A DNA stretch of 37,221 bases from CAYXDR01 sp046498185 (GTDB taxonomy: Bacteria; Desulfobacterota; DSM-4660; Desulfatiglandales; Desulfatiglandaceae). The DNA lies in assembly GCA_046498185.1 (NCBI GenBank), contig JAWOBE010000131.1, positions 1 to 37,221 on the forward strand. The letters run 5' to 3'. Position 1 is the stretch's first letter, and every line of letters starts with the position of its first letter. The notes under the pieces are model-generated. The model had not been told where the DNA came from, ran no database searches, and saw only the letters and a list, made by a program, of their open reading frames with translations. Below are positions 7,854-15,888 of this stretch, one piece after another. A program made the position numbers and the translations under genes.

Positions 7854-8000
7854 TCGTTGTCAGCGAAGCGGTTGTCGTTGTCGTAATCGTAATCGATATC
7901 CCCTCGGCGTCGGTATCGGGATCGTCTGTTTTCCAGGTAGTCTCTTCCGGGTTCCGGCTGCGCCGGGGGTTTCGATGCGGGATCTTCATATTTCGTAGTC
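7854..8000 (+). repeat. Mosaic repeat: R1 core, hexamer array and CTGCGCCGGGGG module
   Basis: An R1 core copy (7854-7900) is followed by a CGGCGTCGGTATCGGGATCG array. TCTGTTTTCCAGGTAGT comes next, then a GGCTGCGCCGGGGGTTTCGATGCGGGA module (about 7958-7985). The same order of modules recurs in the other repeat blocks of the window. Confidence 0.85.
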
Positions 8001-8025
8001 TTCCCCGATAAAGACTCGCCCCATC

Positions 8026-8052
8026 CTGTGGGAGCGATTTGTAATCGCGATC
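8026..8052. repeat. REP-like hairpin
   Basis: CTGTGGGAGCGATT-TGT-AATCGC: a GTGGGAG lead followed by a perfect 6-bp stem (8034-8039 with 8043-8048). A second element of the same design lies at 8525-8549. This lead-plus-hairpin layout resembles REP sequences of other bacteria. Confidence 0.6.
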
Positions 8053-8126
8053 AAAAAATAGGCACCGAATGGCATTTATACGCAAGCTTTGGCTCTAACC
8101 CTGTAGCCTCCCGCATGAAGCACCTT

Positions 8127-8240
8127 CTCCCCGATGAATCCCCCGCATCGAAACCCCCGCCACAGCCTTTATTCTCCGTGATGTAAATCGTTGTCAGTGA
8201 AGCGGAAGCGGAACGGTTGTCGTTGTCGTAATCGAAATCG
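8127..8240 (+). repeat. Repeat block paired with 10301-10400
   Basis: CTCCCCGATGAATCCCCCGC leads into CCACAGCCTTTATTC and then an R1 core (8188-8240). The same order is found at 10301-10400, and parts of it at 36996-37080 and 37120-37212. The start is partly the reverse complement of the CGGGGGTTTCGATGCGGG module used in other blocks. Confidence 0.75.
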
Positions 8241-8296
8241 CTCCCAAACCAATATGCGATGCCCACGCCGATTCTTTCATTTTACGACCCCTTGTA

Positions 8297-8318
8297 GGCG
8301 CGGTAATGAAACCGCGCC
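8297..8318. repeat. Perfect 8-bp GC-rich hairpin
   Basis: GGCGCGGT / ACCGCGCC with a 6-base loop, embedded in CTTGTA...CTTGTCC. It is a different hairpin type from its neighbours and is not followed by a T-tract. Confidence 0.5.
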
Positions 8319-8436
8319 TTGTCCGAACGGCGTCGCTTATATGACAATGGCATGGAACAGGCACCGTTCGTACCAGGGCCGGGAAAGAATCCCGACCTGC
8401 AATTCGATTACGACAACGATGAAAAGACAAATACGT

Positions 8437-8457
8437 AGGGTGGGCGCCGCCCACCCT
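8437..8457. repeat. Perfect 9-bp hairpin
   Basis: AGGGTGGGC / GCCCACCCT with a GCC loop, preceded by a short reversed fragment of the R1 core (8404-8418, CGATTACGACAACGA). No T-tract is present, so it is a repeat-type palindrome rather than an obvious terminator. Confidence 0.55.
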
Positions 8458-8524
8458 GCAAACTCACGTCAAAACTTCGTTTCGACACTCCTCTACCGCC
8501 CATCTGCAATTTACCCTTCATGTT

Positions 8525-8549
8525 CTGTGGGAGCGGATTTTATCCGCGA
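8525..8549. repeat. REP-like hairpin (second copy)
   Basis: CTGTGGGAGCGGAT-TTT-ATCCGC: the same GTGGGAG lead as at 8026-8052, with a compensated 6-bp stem (8533-8538 with 8542-8547). The stem bases differ between copies while pairing is kept. A short TCGGCGTCGGTATCGGCTG array with TTTTTCAGGTAGTGC follows (about 8561-8596). Confidence 0.6.
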
Positions 8550-8619
8550 AATCCTTATTGTTCGGCGTCGGTATCGGCTGTTTTTCAGGTAGTGCTTTTT
8601 TCCGTCAGTTAACGGTTCA

Positions 8620-8666
8620 TAATTTGGCTTGCTATTTATCCAAATATCGCGTAATTTGGCTGCTAT
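8620..8666 (+). promoter_or_regulatory. Direct repeats overlapping the start codon of the ATPase gene
   Basis: TAATTTGGCTTGCTAT (8620-8635) and TAATTTGGCTGCTAT (8652-8666) are near-identical, 32 bp apart, or about three helical turns. Between them CCAAAT (8640-8645) is an inverted copy of ATTTGG (8622-8627). The second repeat includes the ATG at 8665. This layout would suit an autoregulatory operator; that role is inference. Confidence 0.4.
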
Positions 8667-9930
8667 GGAAACCAAATTCATTCCCAGGGAAATAGAGGAT
8701 TTCGCTTTTTCCGGTGACTGGCTGGGGGAAGGTATGCTGTTCATTGCCGGGCCCAGGCAGTGCGGAAAGACATACCTTGCCCGTAAATTCCTCGACAGGC
8801 AGGGATGCGGAGACCTTTATTTTAACTGGGATGCCGAAGGAGTCCGGCGCAGATATCGACGCAACCCCGATTTTTTTGCCGAGGAGGCGTCCCGTATACC
8901 TCAGGAAAAACCCTGGCTGGTGCTGGATGAAATCCACAAGGCTTCACGATGGAGAGGGATGGTCAAGGGCCTTTACGATCAGTATGGAAGGGATCTGCGT
9001 ATCGTGGTGACCGGCAGCGCGCGCCTGGATCTTCTCCGAAGAGGAGGAGACTCACTGATCGGCCGTTACACCTTGGCCCACCTGTTTCCTTTTTCTTTGA
9101 GGGAGTGGGCCGGGGTCGACCCATCCCGTTACCCGGCGTGGCTTCACGAAGAAAAAGATTGGCTGCAGCCTGCCGAAAGCCTTGAAAGAAAGCTCCATGG
9201 TTATGTGCGGGTCCCCGAGGATGCCGCGGATGCGTATCTACGGTTCGGGCCGTTTCCGGTACCTCTCCTGGCCTCATCCGAACACAAGTCACGCAAATGG
9301 CATAAAGATTATCTCTCACTGCTGGTCCGGGACGACCTTCGGGAACTGAGTGCCGTCCGGGAGCTGGACCGAGTGGAGCATCTGGTGGAACTGCTGCCTT
9401 CGAAGGTAGGCTCACCCCTTTCACTGAGGTCATTGGGAGAAGACCTAGAGGCGAATCATTCCACGGTTCGCAACTGGCTGGAAATGTTGCGGCGCCTGTA
9501 TATGGTATGGCCCGTTCCCCCCTATGCCCGGAAAATGCAGAGAGCGTTTCGGCGGGATCATAAGTGGTATTTTCTGGATTGGACCTACGCAGAAGGCGAA
9601 GGAGGCCGTTTCGAGAACATGATCGCGACCGAGCTGTACCGGTTCGTGACATCTCTCGATGACCGGGGTTGGCCGGATGTTAATTTGTGTTTCGTTAAAA
9701 CTTACGATGGAAAGGAGATCGATTTCGTGCTCGTACACGAAGGCGCCCCGATCCTGGCGGTAGAGTGTAAGCTGGGCCGAGAGGTGGTCTCCCCTAACCT
9801 GCGCCGGTTCAGAGAGATGTCGGGCGGGGCCTTTCCTATCTTACAGGTTGTGGGAAAACCTGGGGTTTTTCTTCGAAAGCAAGAAGGCGAATACCTCGTG
9901 GGATACGACAGGTTCATGGTTGCCGTGTGA
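8665..9930 (+). CDS. AAA-type ATPase with C-terminal DUF4143 domain
   Basis: A 421-aa protein of the large AAA_14/DUF4143 family. Walker A is GPRQCGKT (residues 29-36) and Walker B is WLVLDEIHKA (about 84-93). VVTGSARLDLLRRGGDSLIG follows, a sensor-type segment typical of these proteins. A winged-helix-like LEANHSTVRNWLEMLRRL region lies mid-C-terminal. The C-terminal DUF4143 part contains EIDFVLV...ILAVECKLG, a D-x(n)-E-x-K pattern reminiscent of the PD-(D/E)xK nuclease fold. The cellular role of the family is not settled. Start chosen at ATG 8665; upstream codons lie in the repeat-like promoter region. It stands alone amid repeats, next to an orphan antitoxin, so horizontal acquisition is plausible. 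Confidence 0.85.
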   Translation: METKFIPREIEDFAFSGDWLGEGMLFIAGPRQCGKTYLARKFLDRQGCGDLYFNWDAEGVRRRYRRNPDFFAEEASRIPQEKPWLVLDEIHKASRWRGMVKGLYDQYGRDLRIVVTGSARLDLLRRGGDSLIGRYTLAHLFPFSLREWAGVDPSRYPAWLHEEKDWLQPAESLERKLHGYVRVPEDAADAYLRFGPFPVPLLASSEHKSRKWHKDYLSLLVRDDLRELSAVRELDRVEHLVELLPSKVGSPLSLRSLGEDLEANHSTVRNWLEMLRRLYMVWPVPPYARKMQRAFRRDHKWYFLDWTYAEGEGGRFENMIATELYRFVTSLDDRGWPDVNLCFVKTYDGKEIDFVLVHEGAPILAVECKLGREVVSPNLRRFREMSGGAFPILQVVGKPGVFLRKQEGEYLVGYDRFMVAV

Positions 9931-9954
9931 GCAGGGTTCATACCTTCGTGCTGT

Positions 9955-10191
9955 TTATAATTGCGATGGCTGCAGTGGAATGTAAAATGGCCCTATGAAA
10001 ACGCCAGGCCGACGACGGCGAGGTGCCCGAAGCTGCTTTTCCGTGCCCCCGAGCCGAGCCAGGCGCTTGCTGCTCTCCTGGGCGATCAGGGCTTCGAGCC
10101 CACGTCGAACGAGCGAGGTCTTCTCCCGCACGCCGGTGAGTTCCATGGCCCTTTCCAAGGTTTCGTCATCAATGTTTATAGTGGTTCGCAT
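9955..10191 (-). CDS. Orphan VapB-like type II antitoxin
   Basis: A 78-aa protein whose first 65 residues match the VapB antitoxin pattern: MRTTINIDDETLERAMELTG (ribbon-helix-helix DNA-binding part), VREKTSLVRRGLEALIAQES, then a basic RRRRP tail. VapB proteins usually end near there at about 65-70 aa. The extra residues GVFIGPFYIPLQPSQL look like read-through into non-homologous sequence. No VapC toxin follows: the next gene on that side is the convergent DUF4143 ATPase. It appears to be a solitary, possibly decaying antitoxin. There is no Shine-Dalgarno; the ATG sits inside a palindrome. Confidence 0.7.
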   Translation of the reverse strand: MRTTINIDDETLERAMELTGVREKTSLVRRGLEALIAQESSKRLARLGGTEKQLRAPRRRRPGVFIGPFYIPLQPSQL

Positions 10192-10208
10192 GCATATCTA
10201 TATGCATG
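10189..10208. promoter_or_regulatory. Palindromic operator overlapping the vapB start
   Basis: CATGCATAT-CT-ATATGCATG: perfect 9-bp arms around a 2-base centre. The antitoxin start codon is inside one arm. Palindromes at this position are where ribbon-helix-helix antitoxins commonly bind to repress their own operons; binding here is inferred from position. Confidence 0.6.
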
Positions 10209-10224
10209 ATTTGGATGACCTCGT

Positions 10225-10498
10225 CAATGGATACAGGGATGATGCCTCTTAAAAAAAACCCATCCCGCCTTATCGGCGTCGGCGTCGGTATCGGCTGTTT
10301 CTCCCCGATGAATCCCCCGCATCGAACCCCCCTCCACAGCCTTTATTCCTCTGGAGGTAAGGTCATTGTCAGCGAAGCGGTTGTCGTTGTCGTCATCGAT
10401 CTTCGTTGGTATCGATACCGGGTGGTTTTTAAGCTAATACTTTTTTAATTCCGAATACCTAAAAGCTAATGGCTAAAAGCTAACCGCTAACAGCTGAT
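10225..10498 (+). repeat. Mosaic repeat block between vapB and glgE
   Basis: It contains a CCCATCCCGCCTTATCGGCGTC fragment (about 10259-10280) of the hairpin element, and the CTCCCCGATGAATCCCCCGC module at 10301. CCACAGCCTTTATTCCTCTGG leads into a short R1 core (10363-10400). A GCTAATGGCTAAAAGCTAACC array (about 10460-10495) closes the block. No credible ORF is present. Confidence 0.8.
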
Positions 10499-10520
10499 GT
10501 GGCGGCGCTACCGGGCGCTC

Positions 10521-10552
10521 GATTTGGCGAAGCAAATCTAATGTGTTATACT
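10521..10552 (+). promoter_or_regulatory. Candidate glgE promoter with overlapping palindrome
   Basis: TTGGCG (10524-10529), a 17-bp spacer and TATACT (10547-10552) preceded by TG at -15/-14 form an extended -10 promoter. GATTTG-GCGAAG-CAAATC (10521-10538) is an inverted repeat covering the -35 box, a natural operator position. Transcription would begin about at the glgE ATG (10559). Confidence 0.5.
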
Positions 10553-10558
10553 AAAGCC

Positions 10559-12553
10559 ATGAAAAACGATAATGACTTGAGAAAAAGGGTTATAATAGAA
10601 AATGTTTCCCCGGTTGTGGACGGTGGAAGGTTCCCTGTGAAGCGCGTTACAGGAGACCGGGTGGTCGTTGAAGCAAAAATATTCGCAGACGGGCACGACG
10701 CTCTTTCCTGTGACCTACTATATAAGGATAAAGGTTCTCCGGATTGGGAGCGCTCCCCGATGGAATATCTCGGAAACGATTTATGGCGAGGAATATTCAC
10801 CGTCGAGCATATCGGCACATATTTTTTCACGGTGTGCGGCTGGGTGGACAGCTTCAAAACCTGGCGTCGCGATCTTTTGAGGCGTCTTGAGGCTGACCAG
10901 GAAATATTTGTCGAACTGAAAATAGGTGCGGGGCTGGTTTCTGATGCGGCCGAAATGGCCGATGATTTGAATCGGAGATTGCTACTTGAATACGCCGAAA
11001 AGATACGAGGCTCGAGGCACGGCGGGGAAGCCGAAACCGCCGCCCTTTCAAGGGAACTCGAGCTGATTATGCGAAAATTTCCGCCACAGGATTCGGTCGT
11101 CACCGGCGGGAAAGAGTTTCCTGTGACGGTTGACCGAAAAAAAGCGCGTTTCAGCTCTTGGTATGAGGTTTTTCCCCGATCCTGCAGCGTAAAGGAAGGC
11201 CGCCACGGTACTTTGAAGGATGTGGAGGCGCGGTTGCCGTATATCGCCGGTATGGGGTTCGACGTGTTGTATCTTCCACCTGTTCATCCTATCGGGAATA
11301 CACATAGAAAGGGACCCAACAACACCCCCGCCGGGGGTCCTGAGGATGTGGGAAGCCCTTGGGCGATAGGGAGCGCGGAGGGAGGTCATAAGAGCATTCA
11401 TCCCCAGCTGGGAACCCTTTCCGATTTTTCCGATTTAATTCGTGCAGCGGCTGAATACGGCATCGAAACCGCCCTGGACATCGCCTTCCAGTGCTCTCCT
11501 GATCATCCTTATGTTTCCGAGCATCCGGAGTGGTTCAGGCGCAGGCCGGACGGTTCCATCCAGTATGCAGAAAATCCTCCTAAAAAATATGAGGACATTT
11601 TTCCGTTCGATTTCGAGACACCGCAAAGGATGGAATTGGCCAGGGAGCTCATATCGGTGGTGTTTTTCTGGATCGAGCAGGGTGTTCGGATTTTCCGGGT
11701 GGATAACCCTCATACAAAGCCTTTTGGGTTTTGGGAGGATTTGATTGGGAGTGTAAAAAAGGAATACCCGGAGGTTATTTTTCTCGCGGAGGCTTTCACG
11801 CGGCCTGCGGTGATGTACAGGCTTGCGAAGCTGGGTTTTACACAGTCTTATACCTATTTCGCCTGGCGGAACACGGGGGAGGAGCTGCGGGATTATTTCA
11901 CCGAACTCAACCGCGGGCCGGTGTGCGATTTTTTCACACCGAATCTTTGGCCGAACACGCCGGACATTTTGACGGAATACCTGCAGACAGGTGGACGGCC
12001 CGGGTTTCTCGTGAGACTTGTCCTGGCAGCGACCCTGGGCGCCAGCTACGGAATATACGGCCCGGCTTTTGAACTCTGTGAAGACAGTGCAAAGGAGATC
12101 GGAAGCGAGGAATATCTGGATTCGGAAAAATACCAAATCAGGTGGTGGAACCTGGATGATCCACGGAGTCTCAAGGATCTTATCGCACGGGTAAACAAGA
12201 TCAGAAAAGATAGTCCGGCGCTTCAGCAAAACCGTAACCTGCGTTTCCACGATGTAGACAATGATCGCCTGCTTTGTTTCAGCAAATACTCGAATGACGG
12301 CTCGGATGTGATAATGGTTGTGGTAAACTTGGACCCTCACCATTCACACTCAGGATGGGTGGATTTTTCTCCTCCCGGGTCGTCGGGACCTGGTGAAAGG
12401 CCGTTTCAAATGCACGATCTTCTCGGGGGAAGCAGGTTTTTGTGGACCATCGGAAGGAATTACATTGAACTGAACCCCGGAGTGGTTCCAGCGCATATTT
12501 TTCGAGTACGGCGGCGGATTCGCACTGAACGGGATTTCGACTATTACATGTAG
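10559..12553 (+). CDS. glgE: Alpha-1,4-glucan:maltose-1-phosphate maltosyltransferase
   Basis: A GH13_3 enzyme of 664 aa that adds maltosyl units from alpha-maltose-1-phosphate to the non-reducing end of alpha-1,4-glucans. The N-terminal DUF3416-type domain (RVIIENVSPVVDGGRFPVKR) is typical of GlgE. The (beta/alpha)8 domain has the nucleophile about Asp382 in FRVDNPHTKP and the acid/base about Glu411 in FLAEAFTRP. These offsets match the actinobacterial enzymes. VLYLPPVHPIG and YGPAFELCE are further family motifs. Start taken at ATG 10559, as the family N-terminus begins just before RVIIENVSP; there is no clear Shine-Dalgarno. First gene of the trehalose/glucan operon, 11 bp before treS-mak. 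Confidence 0.96.
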   Translation: MKNDNDLRKRVIIENVSPVVDGGRFPVKRVTGDRVVVEAKIFADGHDALSCDLLYKDKGSPDWERSPMEYLGNDLWRGIFTVEHIGTYFFTVCGWVDSFKTWRRDLLRRLEADQEIFVELKIGAGLVSDAAEMADDLNRRLLLEYAEKIRGSRHGGEAETAALSRELELIMRKFPPQDSVVTGGKEFPVTVDRKKARFSSWYEVFPRSCSVKEGRHGTLKDVEARLPYIAGMGFDVLYLPPVHPIGNTHRKGPNNTPAGGPEDVGSPWAIGSAEGGHKSIHPQLGTLSDFSDLIRAAAEYGIETALDIAFQCSPDHPYVSEHPEWFRRRPDGSIQYAENPPKKYEDIFPFDFETPQRMELARELISVVFFWIEQGVRIFRVDNPHTKPFGFWEDLIGSVKKEYPEVIFLAEAFTRPAVMYRLAKLGFTQSYTYFAWRNTGEELRDYFTELNRGPVCDFFTPNLWPNTPDILTEYLQTGGRPGFLVRLVLAATLGASYGIYGPAFELCEDSAKEIGSEEYLDSEKYQIRWWNLDDPRSLKDLIARVNKIRKDSPALQQNRNLRFHDVDNDRLLCFSKYSNDGSDVIMVVVNLDPHHSHSGWVDFSPPGSSGPGERPFQMHDLLGGSRFLWTIGRNYIELNPGVVPAHIFRVRRRIRTERDFDYYM

Positions 12554-12564
12554 GAAACATTCTT

Positions 12565-15500
12565 ATGAACAAGACCGACGATGCCGCCACATGGTACAGG
12601 GATGCGGTTATCTATCAACTGCACGTCAAGTCTTTCAGGGATGCCGACGGAGATGGGATCGGAGATTTTCGGGGGCTGACGGAAAAGCTGGATTATCTGC
12701 AGGATTTAGGGGTTACTGTTCTGTGGCTTCTTCCTTTCTGCCCTTCGCCGCTCAAGGATGACGGGTACGATATTTCAGACTACCGGGGAATACACCCATC
12801 ATACGGTACGCTGACAGAATTCAAGAATTTTTTGAGAAGTGCTCACAAGCGGGGACTTAAGGTGATTACCGAGCTGGTGGTTAACCACACTTCCGATCAA
12901 CACCCGTGGTTTCAGCGGGCCCGGCGAGCTAAACGCGGTTCGGTTCACCGCAATTTTTACGTGTGGAGTGATTCTCCGGAAAGATACAGCGATGCACGAA
13001 TAATATTTCAGGATTTTGAACCGTCCAACTGGACATGGGACCCTGTCGCCGGTAGTTACTATTGGCACAGATTTTATTCTCATCAGCCGGACCTGAATTT
13101 CGACAACCGCAGGGTGCAGGAGGCGATTCTGCGTGTACTGGATTTCTGGTTCGGCCTGGGTGTGGATGGTCTGAGGCTGGATGCGGTGCCCTATCTTTTC
13201 GAGAGGGATAATACGAATTGCGAAAACCTTCCGGAAACCCATGATTTTCTAAAAAAGTTACGGCGGCATGTGGATGCCAGGTTCGAAAACAGGATGATCC
13301 TGGGAGAAGCGAACCAGTGGCCGGAAGACGCGGCGGCCTATTTCGGAGAAGGCGATGAATGTAATATGGTCTTCCATTTTCCGCTGATGCCGAGGTTGTT
13401 CATGGCGCTTCACATGGAGGATCGCTTCCCGGTAGTGGACATACTCGACCAGACGCCGGCAATACCGGACAGCTGCCAGTGGGCTGTTTTCCTGCGGAAT
13501 CACGACGAGTTGACGTTGGAAATGGTCACCGATGAAGAGCGCGACTACATGTACCGGGTTTATGCAAGAGAACCTAGAATGCGTATCAATTTGGGGATCA
13601 GGAGGCGCCTCGCCCCGCTTCTAGGAAATCATCGGCGCAGGATGGAATTGATGAACGGGCTTCTTCTTTCCCTCCCCGGGACCCCCGTGATTTATTACGG
13701 TGATGAAATCGCGATGGGGGACAATGTTTTCCTGGGGGACCGGGACGGTGTTCGGACGCCCATGCAATGGAGTCCGGACCGGAATGCCGGGTTTTCTTCG
13801 ACAAATCCCCAGACCCTGTTTCTGCCGGTGATCATAGATCCGGAGTATCACTATGAGGTGGTGAATGTTGAATCCCGCCTGAACAATCGGTATTCGTTTC
13901 TGTGGTGGATGAAGCGGATAATCGCACTCAGGAGGCGTTTCCAGGCCTTCGGAAGGGGGGATATGCACTTTCTCGAGCCGAGAAACAGGCACATCCTGGC
14001 CTTTATCCGGAGCCTGGGAAACGAGAAAATTCTCGTGACAGCCAACCTTTCAAGATTTACCCAGCATGTGGAGTTGGATCTTTCACAATACCAGGGTTCG
14101 GTGCCGGTGGAGGTTTTCGGAGGTGTGGGGTTTCCCGAAATAACAGCCCATCCGTATGCTTTGACGATGGGGCCTCATTCCTTTTACTGGTTTTCTCTCA
14201 CCAGTGGGGTCGGCCGAGAAGGCACCGTTCCAGGTGAAACGGACGATATACCCGTCCTTGAACCGGTTGGAACCTGGAAAACGTTGCTTGAAGGCGATTG
14301 CGGAGACGATTTTTCAGCCATTTTAGCACGATACCTGCCGGGTTGCAGGTGGTTCGGGGGGAAGGCGCGCATTATCAAGTATGTCAGGATTTCAGAGACT
14401 TTCCCACTGACCGGCAGGGATTTCCAGGGGCTCCTGATTTTTGCGGATGTTTTTTACATGACCGGGGAAAGCGAACGTTACGTGGTTCCTTTGGGATATG
14501 CATCAGGCGAAAAAGCCCGGGAAATTTTCGATGACAGGCGCACGGCTGTCATCGCCCGGCTGAAGGGGAAGGTGCCCGGAGATCAGATCGTGTATGAAGC
14601 GTCATGCGATGTGGATTTTTTCAGGTGGTTGTTGAAGTTGGTGTTCCAACGCGGAAGGAAGCGCGGCGGCTCCGGATCGTTGAGTGGTTTACCTATAGGG
14701 ATAGGAAACGGTGATAAAAATCTGGAGAATTTCCCGGGATTTTCTTTGATGGGTGTCGAGCAGAGCAACACATCGGCGGTTTTCGACGAGAGGTTCGTGT
14801 TGAAGCTTGTGCGTAAACTTGAGGATGATGTGAACCCGGAGCTGGAAATCGGTCGTTTTTTAACAGGGAAACACTTCGGCAATACGCCGCCCGTGAAGGG
14901 GGCCGTCGAGTACCGGGCAGGGAAACGCGCGCCGATGACAGTCGCGGTACTTCATGGTTTTGTGCCTAATCTCGGCGATGCCTGGCAACATGCCATGGAT
15001 CATCTCGGCAGGTATTACGAAAACATTCTGGCCGAACGACCCGAAAAGCCTGATACCTTGGGTATCTCATTCGAAAAGGCCGCTTTCCCCCCTGAAGCTG
15101 AAATTTTCCTGGGCGAGTATCTGGATTCGGCCAAGCTCATCGGTTTACGCACCGGTGAGCTGCACAAGACTCTTGCATCAGATTATACCGTGCGCGATTT
15201 TTCTCCTGAGCCTTTCAGCATTCTTTACCAGCGTTCCCTCTACCAGTCGCTGAGGACTCTGATTGTCCAGACTTTGAAGCTTTTGAAGGAGCATGAACCG
15301 GTTTTTTCAACGCCACTTTCCGAAGCCGTTGACAGGGTTATTGCAGCGGAGAAGAACTTGCTCCAGGTGGCGAGACGCGTTGTGGGCAGCAAGATCGACG
15401 CTGTCAGGATACGCTGTCACGGTGATTTTCACCTGGGGCAGGTGCTCTACACCGGAAAGGATTTTGTTATCATAGACTTTGAAGGAGAGCCTGCAAGACC

Positions 15501-15882
15501 GGTGAGCGAACGCCGCATCAAGCGATCGCCGTTAAGGGATGTCGCCGGAATGCTGCGCTCATTCGATTACGCCGCTCATGTAGCGCTGCTGAATTGGCGG
15601 GAGAGGGGCCTGCTATCCGATGGTGATCATCTTTACCTTGAATCATGGGCCGGATACTGGAGCAAAAGCGCCGGTGCTGCGTTTATATGCGGATACAAGA
15701 CTTCTACGGAAGGCACCCGCCTTTTGCCGGCCGACACGGCCCGTTTGAAAGACCTGCTGGATTTTTATGTTCTCGATAAGGCCGTGTATGAGCTGGGGTA
15801 TGAATTGAACAACCGGCCGGAGTGGGCTGGTATACCAATCGGTGGCATAATTGAAATAATTGAAGAATCCGGAAAGGATTGA
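12565..15882 (+). CDS. treS: Trehalose synthase / maltokinase fusion protein
   Basis: A 1105-aa bifunctional enzyme. Residues 1 to about 550 are TreS (GH13), which interconverts trehalose and maltose; motifs are VITELVVNHTSDQHPWFQ, GLRLDAVPYLFERD (nucleophile Asp), LGEANQWPEDAA and FLRNHDELTLEMV. Residues about 575-1105 are maltokinase (Mak/Pep2), which makes maltose-1-phosphate with ATP. It begins LPGCRWFGGKARIIK, with catalytic-loop RCHGDFHLGQ (about 950-960) and metal-binding VIIDFEGEPARP (about 970). Such fusions are known in other bacteria and channel trehalose to GlgE. AGGAAA precedes the ATG; glgB follows after six bases. The N-terminal signature is TreS-type rather than alpha-amylase. 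Confidence 0.96.
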   Translation: MNKTDDAATWYRDAVIYQLHVKSFRDADGDGIGDFRGLTEKLDYLQDLGVTVLWLLPFCPSPLKDDGYDISDYRGIHPSYGTLTEFKNFLRSAHKRGLKVITELVVNHTSDQHPWFQRARRAKRGSVHRNFYVWSDSPERYSDARIIFQDFEPSNWTWDPVAGSYYWHRFYSHQPDLNFDNRRVQEAILRVLDFWFGLGVDGLRLDAVPYLFERDNTNCENLPETHDFLKKLRRHVDARFENRMILGEANQWPEDAAAYFGEGDECNMVFHFPLMPRLFMALHMEDRFPVVDILDQTPAIPDSCQWAVFLRNHDELTLEMVTDEERDYMYRVYAREPRMRINLGIRRRLAPLLGNHRRRMELMNGLLLSLPGTPVIYYGDEIAMGDNVFLGDRDGVRTPMQWSPDRNAGFSSTNPQTLFLPVIIDPEYHYEVVNVESRLNNRYSFLWWMKRIIALRRRFQAFGRGDMHFLEPRNRHILAFIRSLGNEKILVTANLSRFTQHVELDLSQYQGSVPVEVFGGVGFPEITAHPYALTMGPHSFYWFSLTSGVGREGTVPGETDDIPVLEPVGTWKTLLEGDCGDDFSAILARYLPGCRWFGGKARIIKYVRISETFPLTGRDFQGLLIFADVFYMTGESERYVVPLGYASGEKAREIFDDRRTAVIARLKGKVPGDQIVYEASCDVDFFRWLLKLVFQRGRKRGGSGSLSGLPIGIGNGDKNLENFPGFSLMGVEQSNTSAVFDERFVLKLVRKLEDDVNPELEIGRFLTGKHFGNTPPVKGAVEYRAGKRAPMTVAVLHGFVPNLGDAWQHAMDHLGRYYENILAERPEKPDTLGISFEKAAFPPEAEIFLGEYLDSAKLIGLRTGELHKTLASDYTVRDFSPEPFSILYQRSLYQSLRTLIVQTLKLLKEHEPVFSTPLSEAVDRVIAAEKNLLQVARRVVGSKIDAVRIRCHGDFHLGQVLYTGKDFVIIDFEGEPARPVSERRIKRSPLRDVAGMLRSFDYAAHVALLNWRERGLLSDGDHLYLESWAGYWSKSAGAAFICGYKTSTEGTRLLPADTARLKDLLDFYVLDKAVYELGYELNNRPEWAGIPIGGIIEIIEESGKD

Positions 15883-15888
15883 TTGCGC

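Noticed and set aside
8191..8592. ORF of 133 codons in the spacer before the ATPase
   Set aside because: It is built from R1 repeat translation and hairpin repeats, with no ribosome binding site or family.
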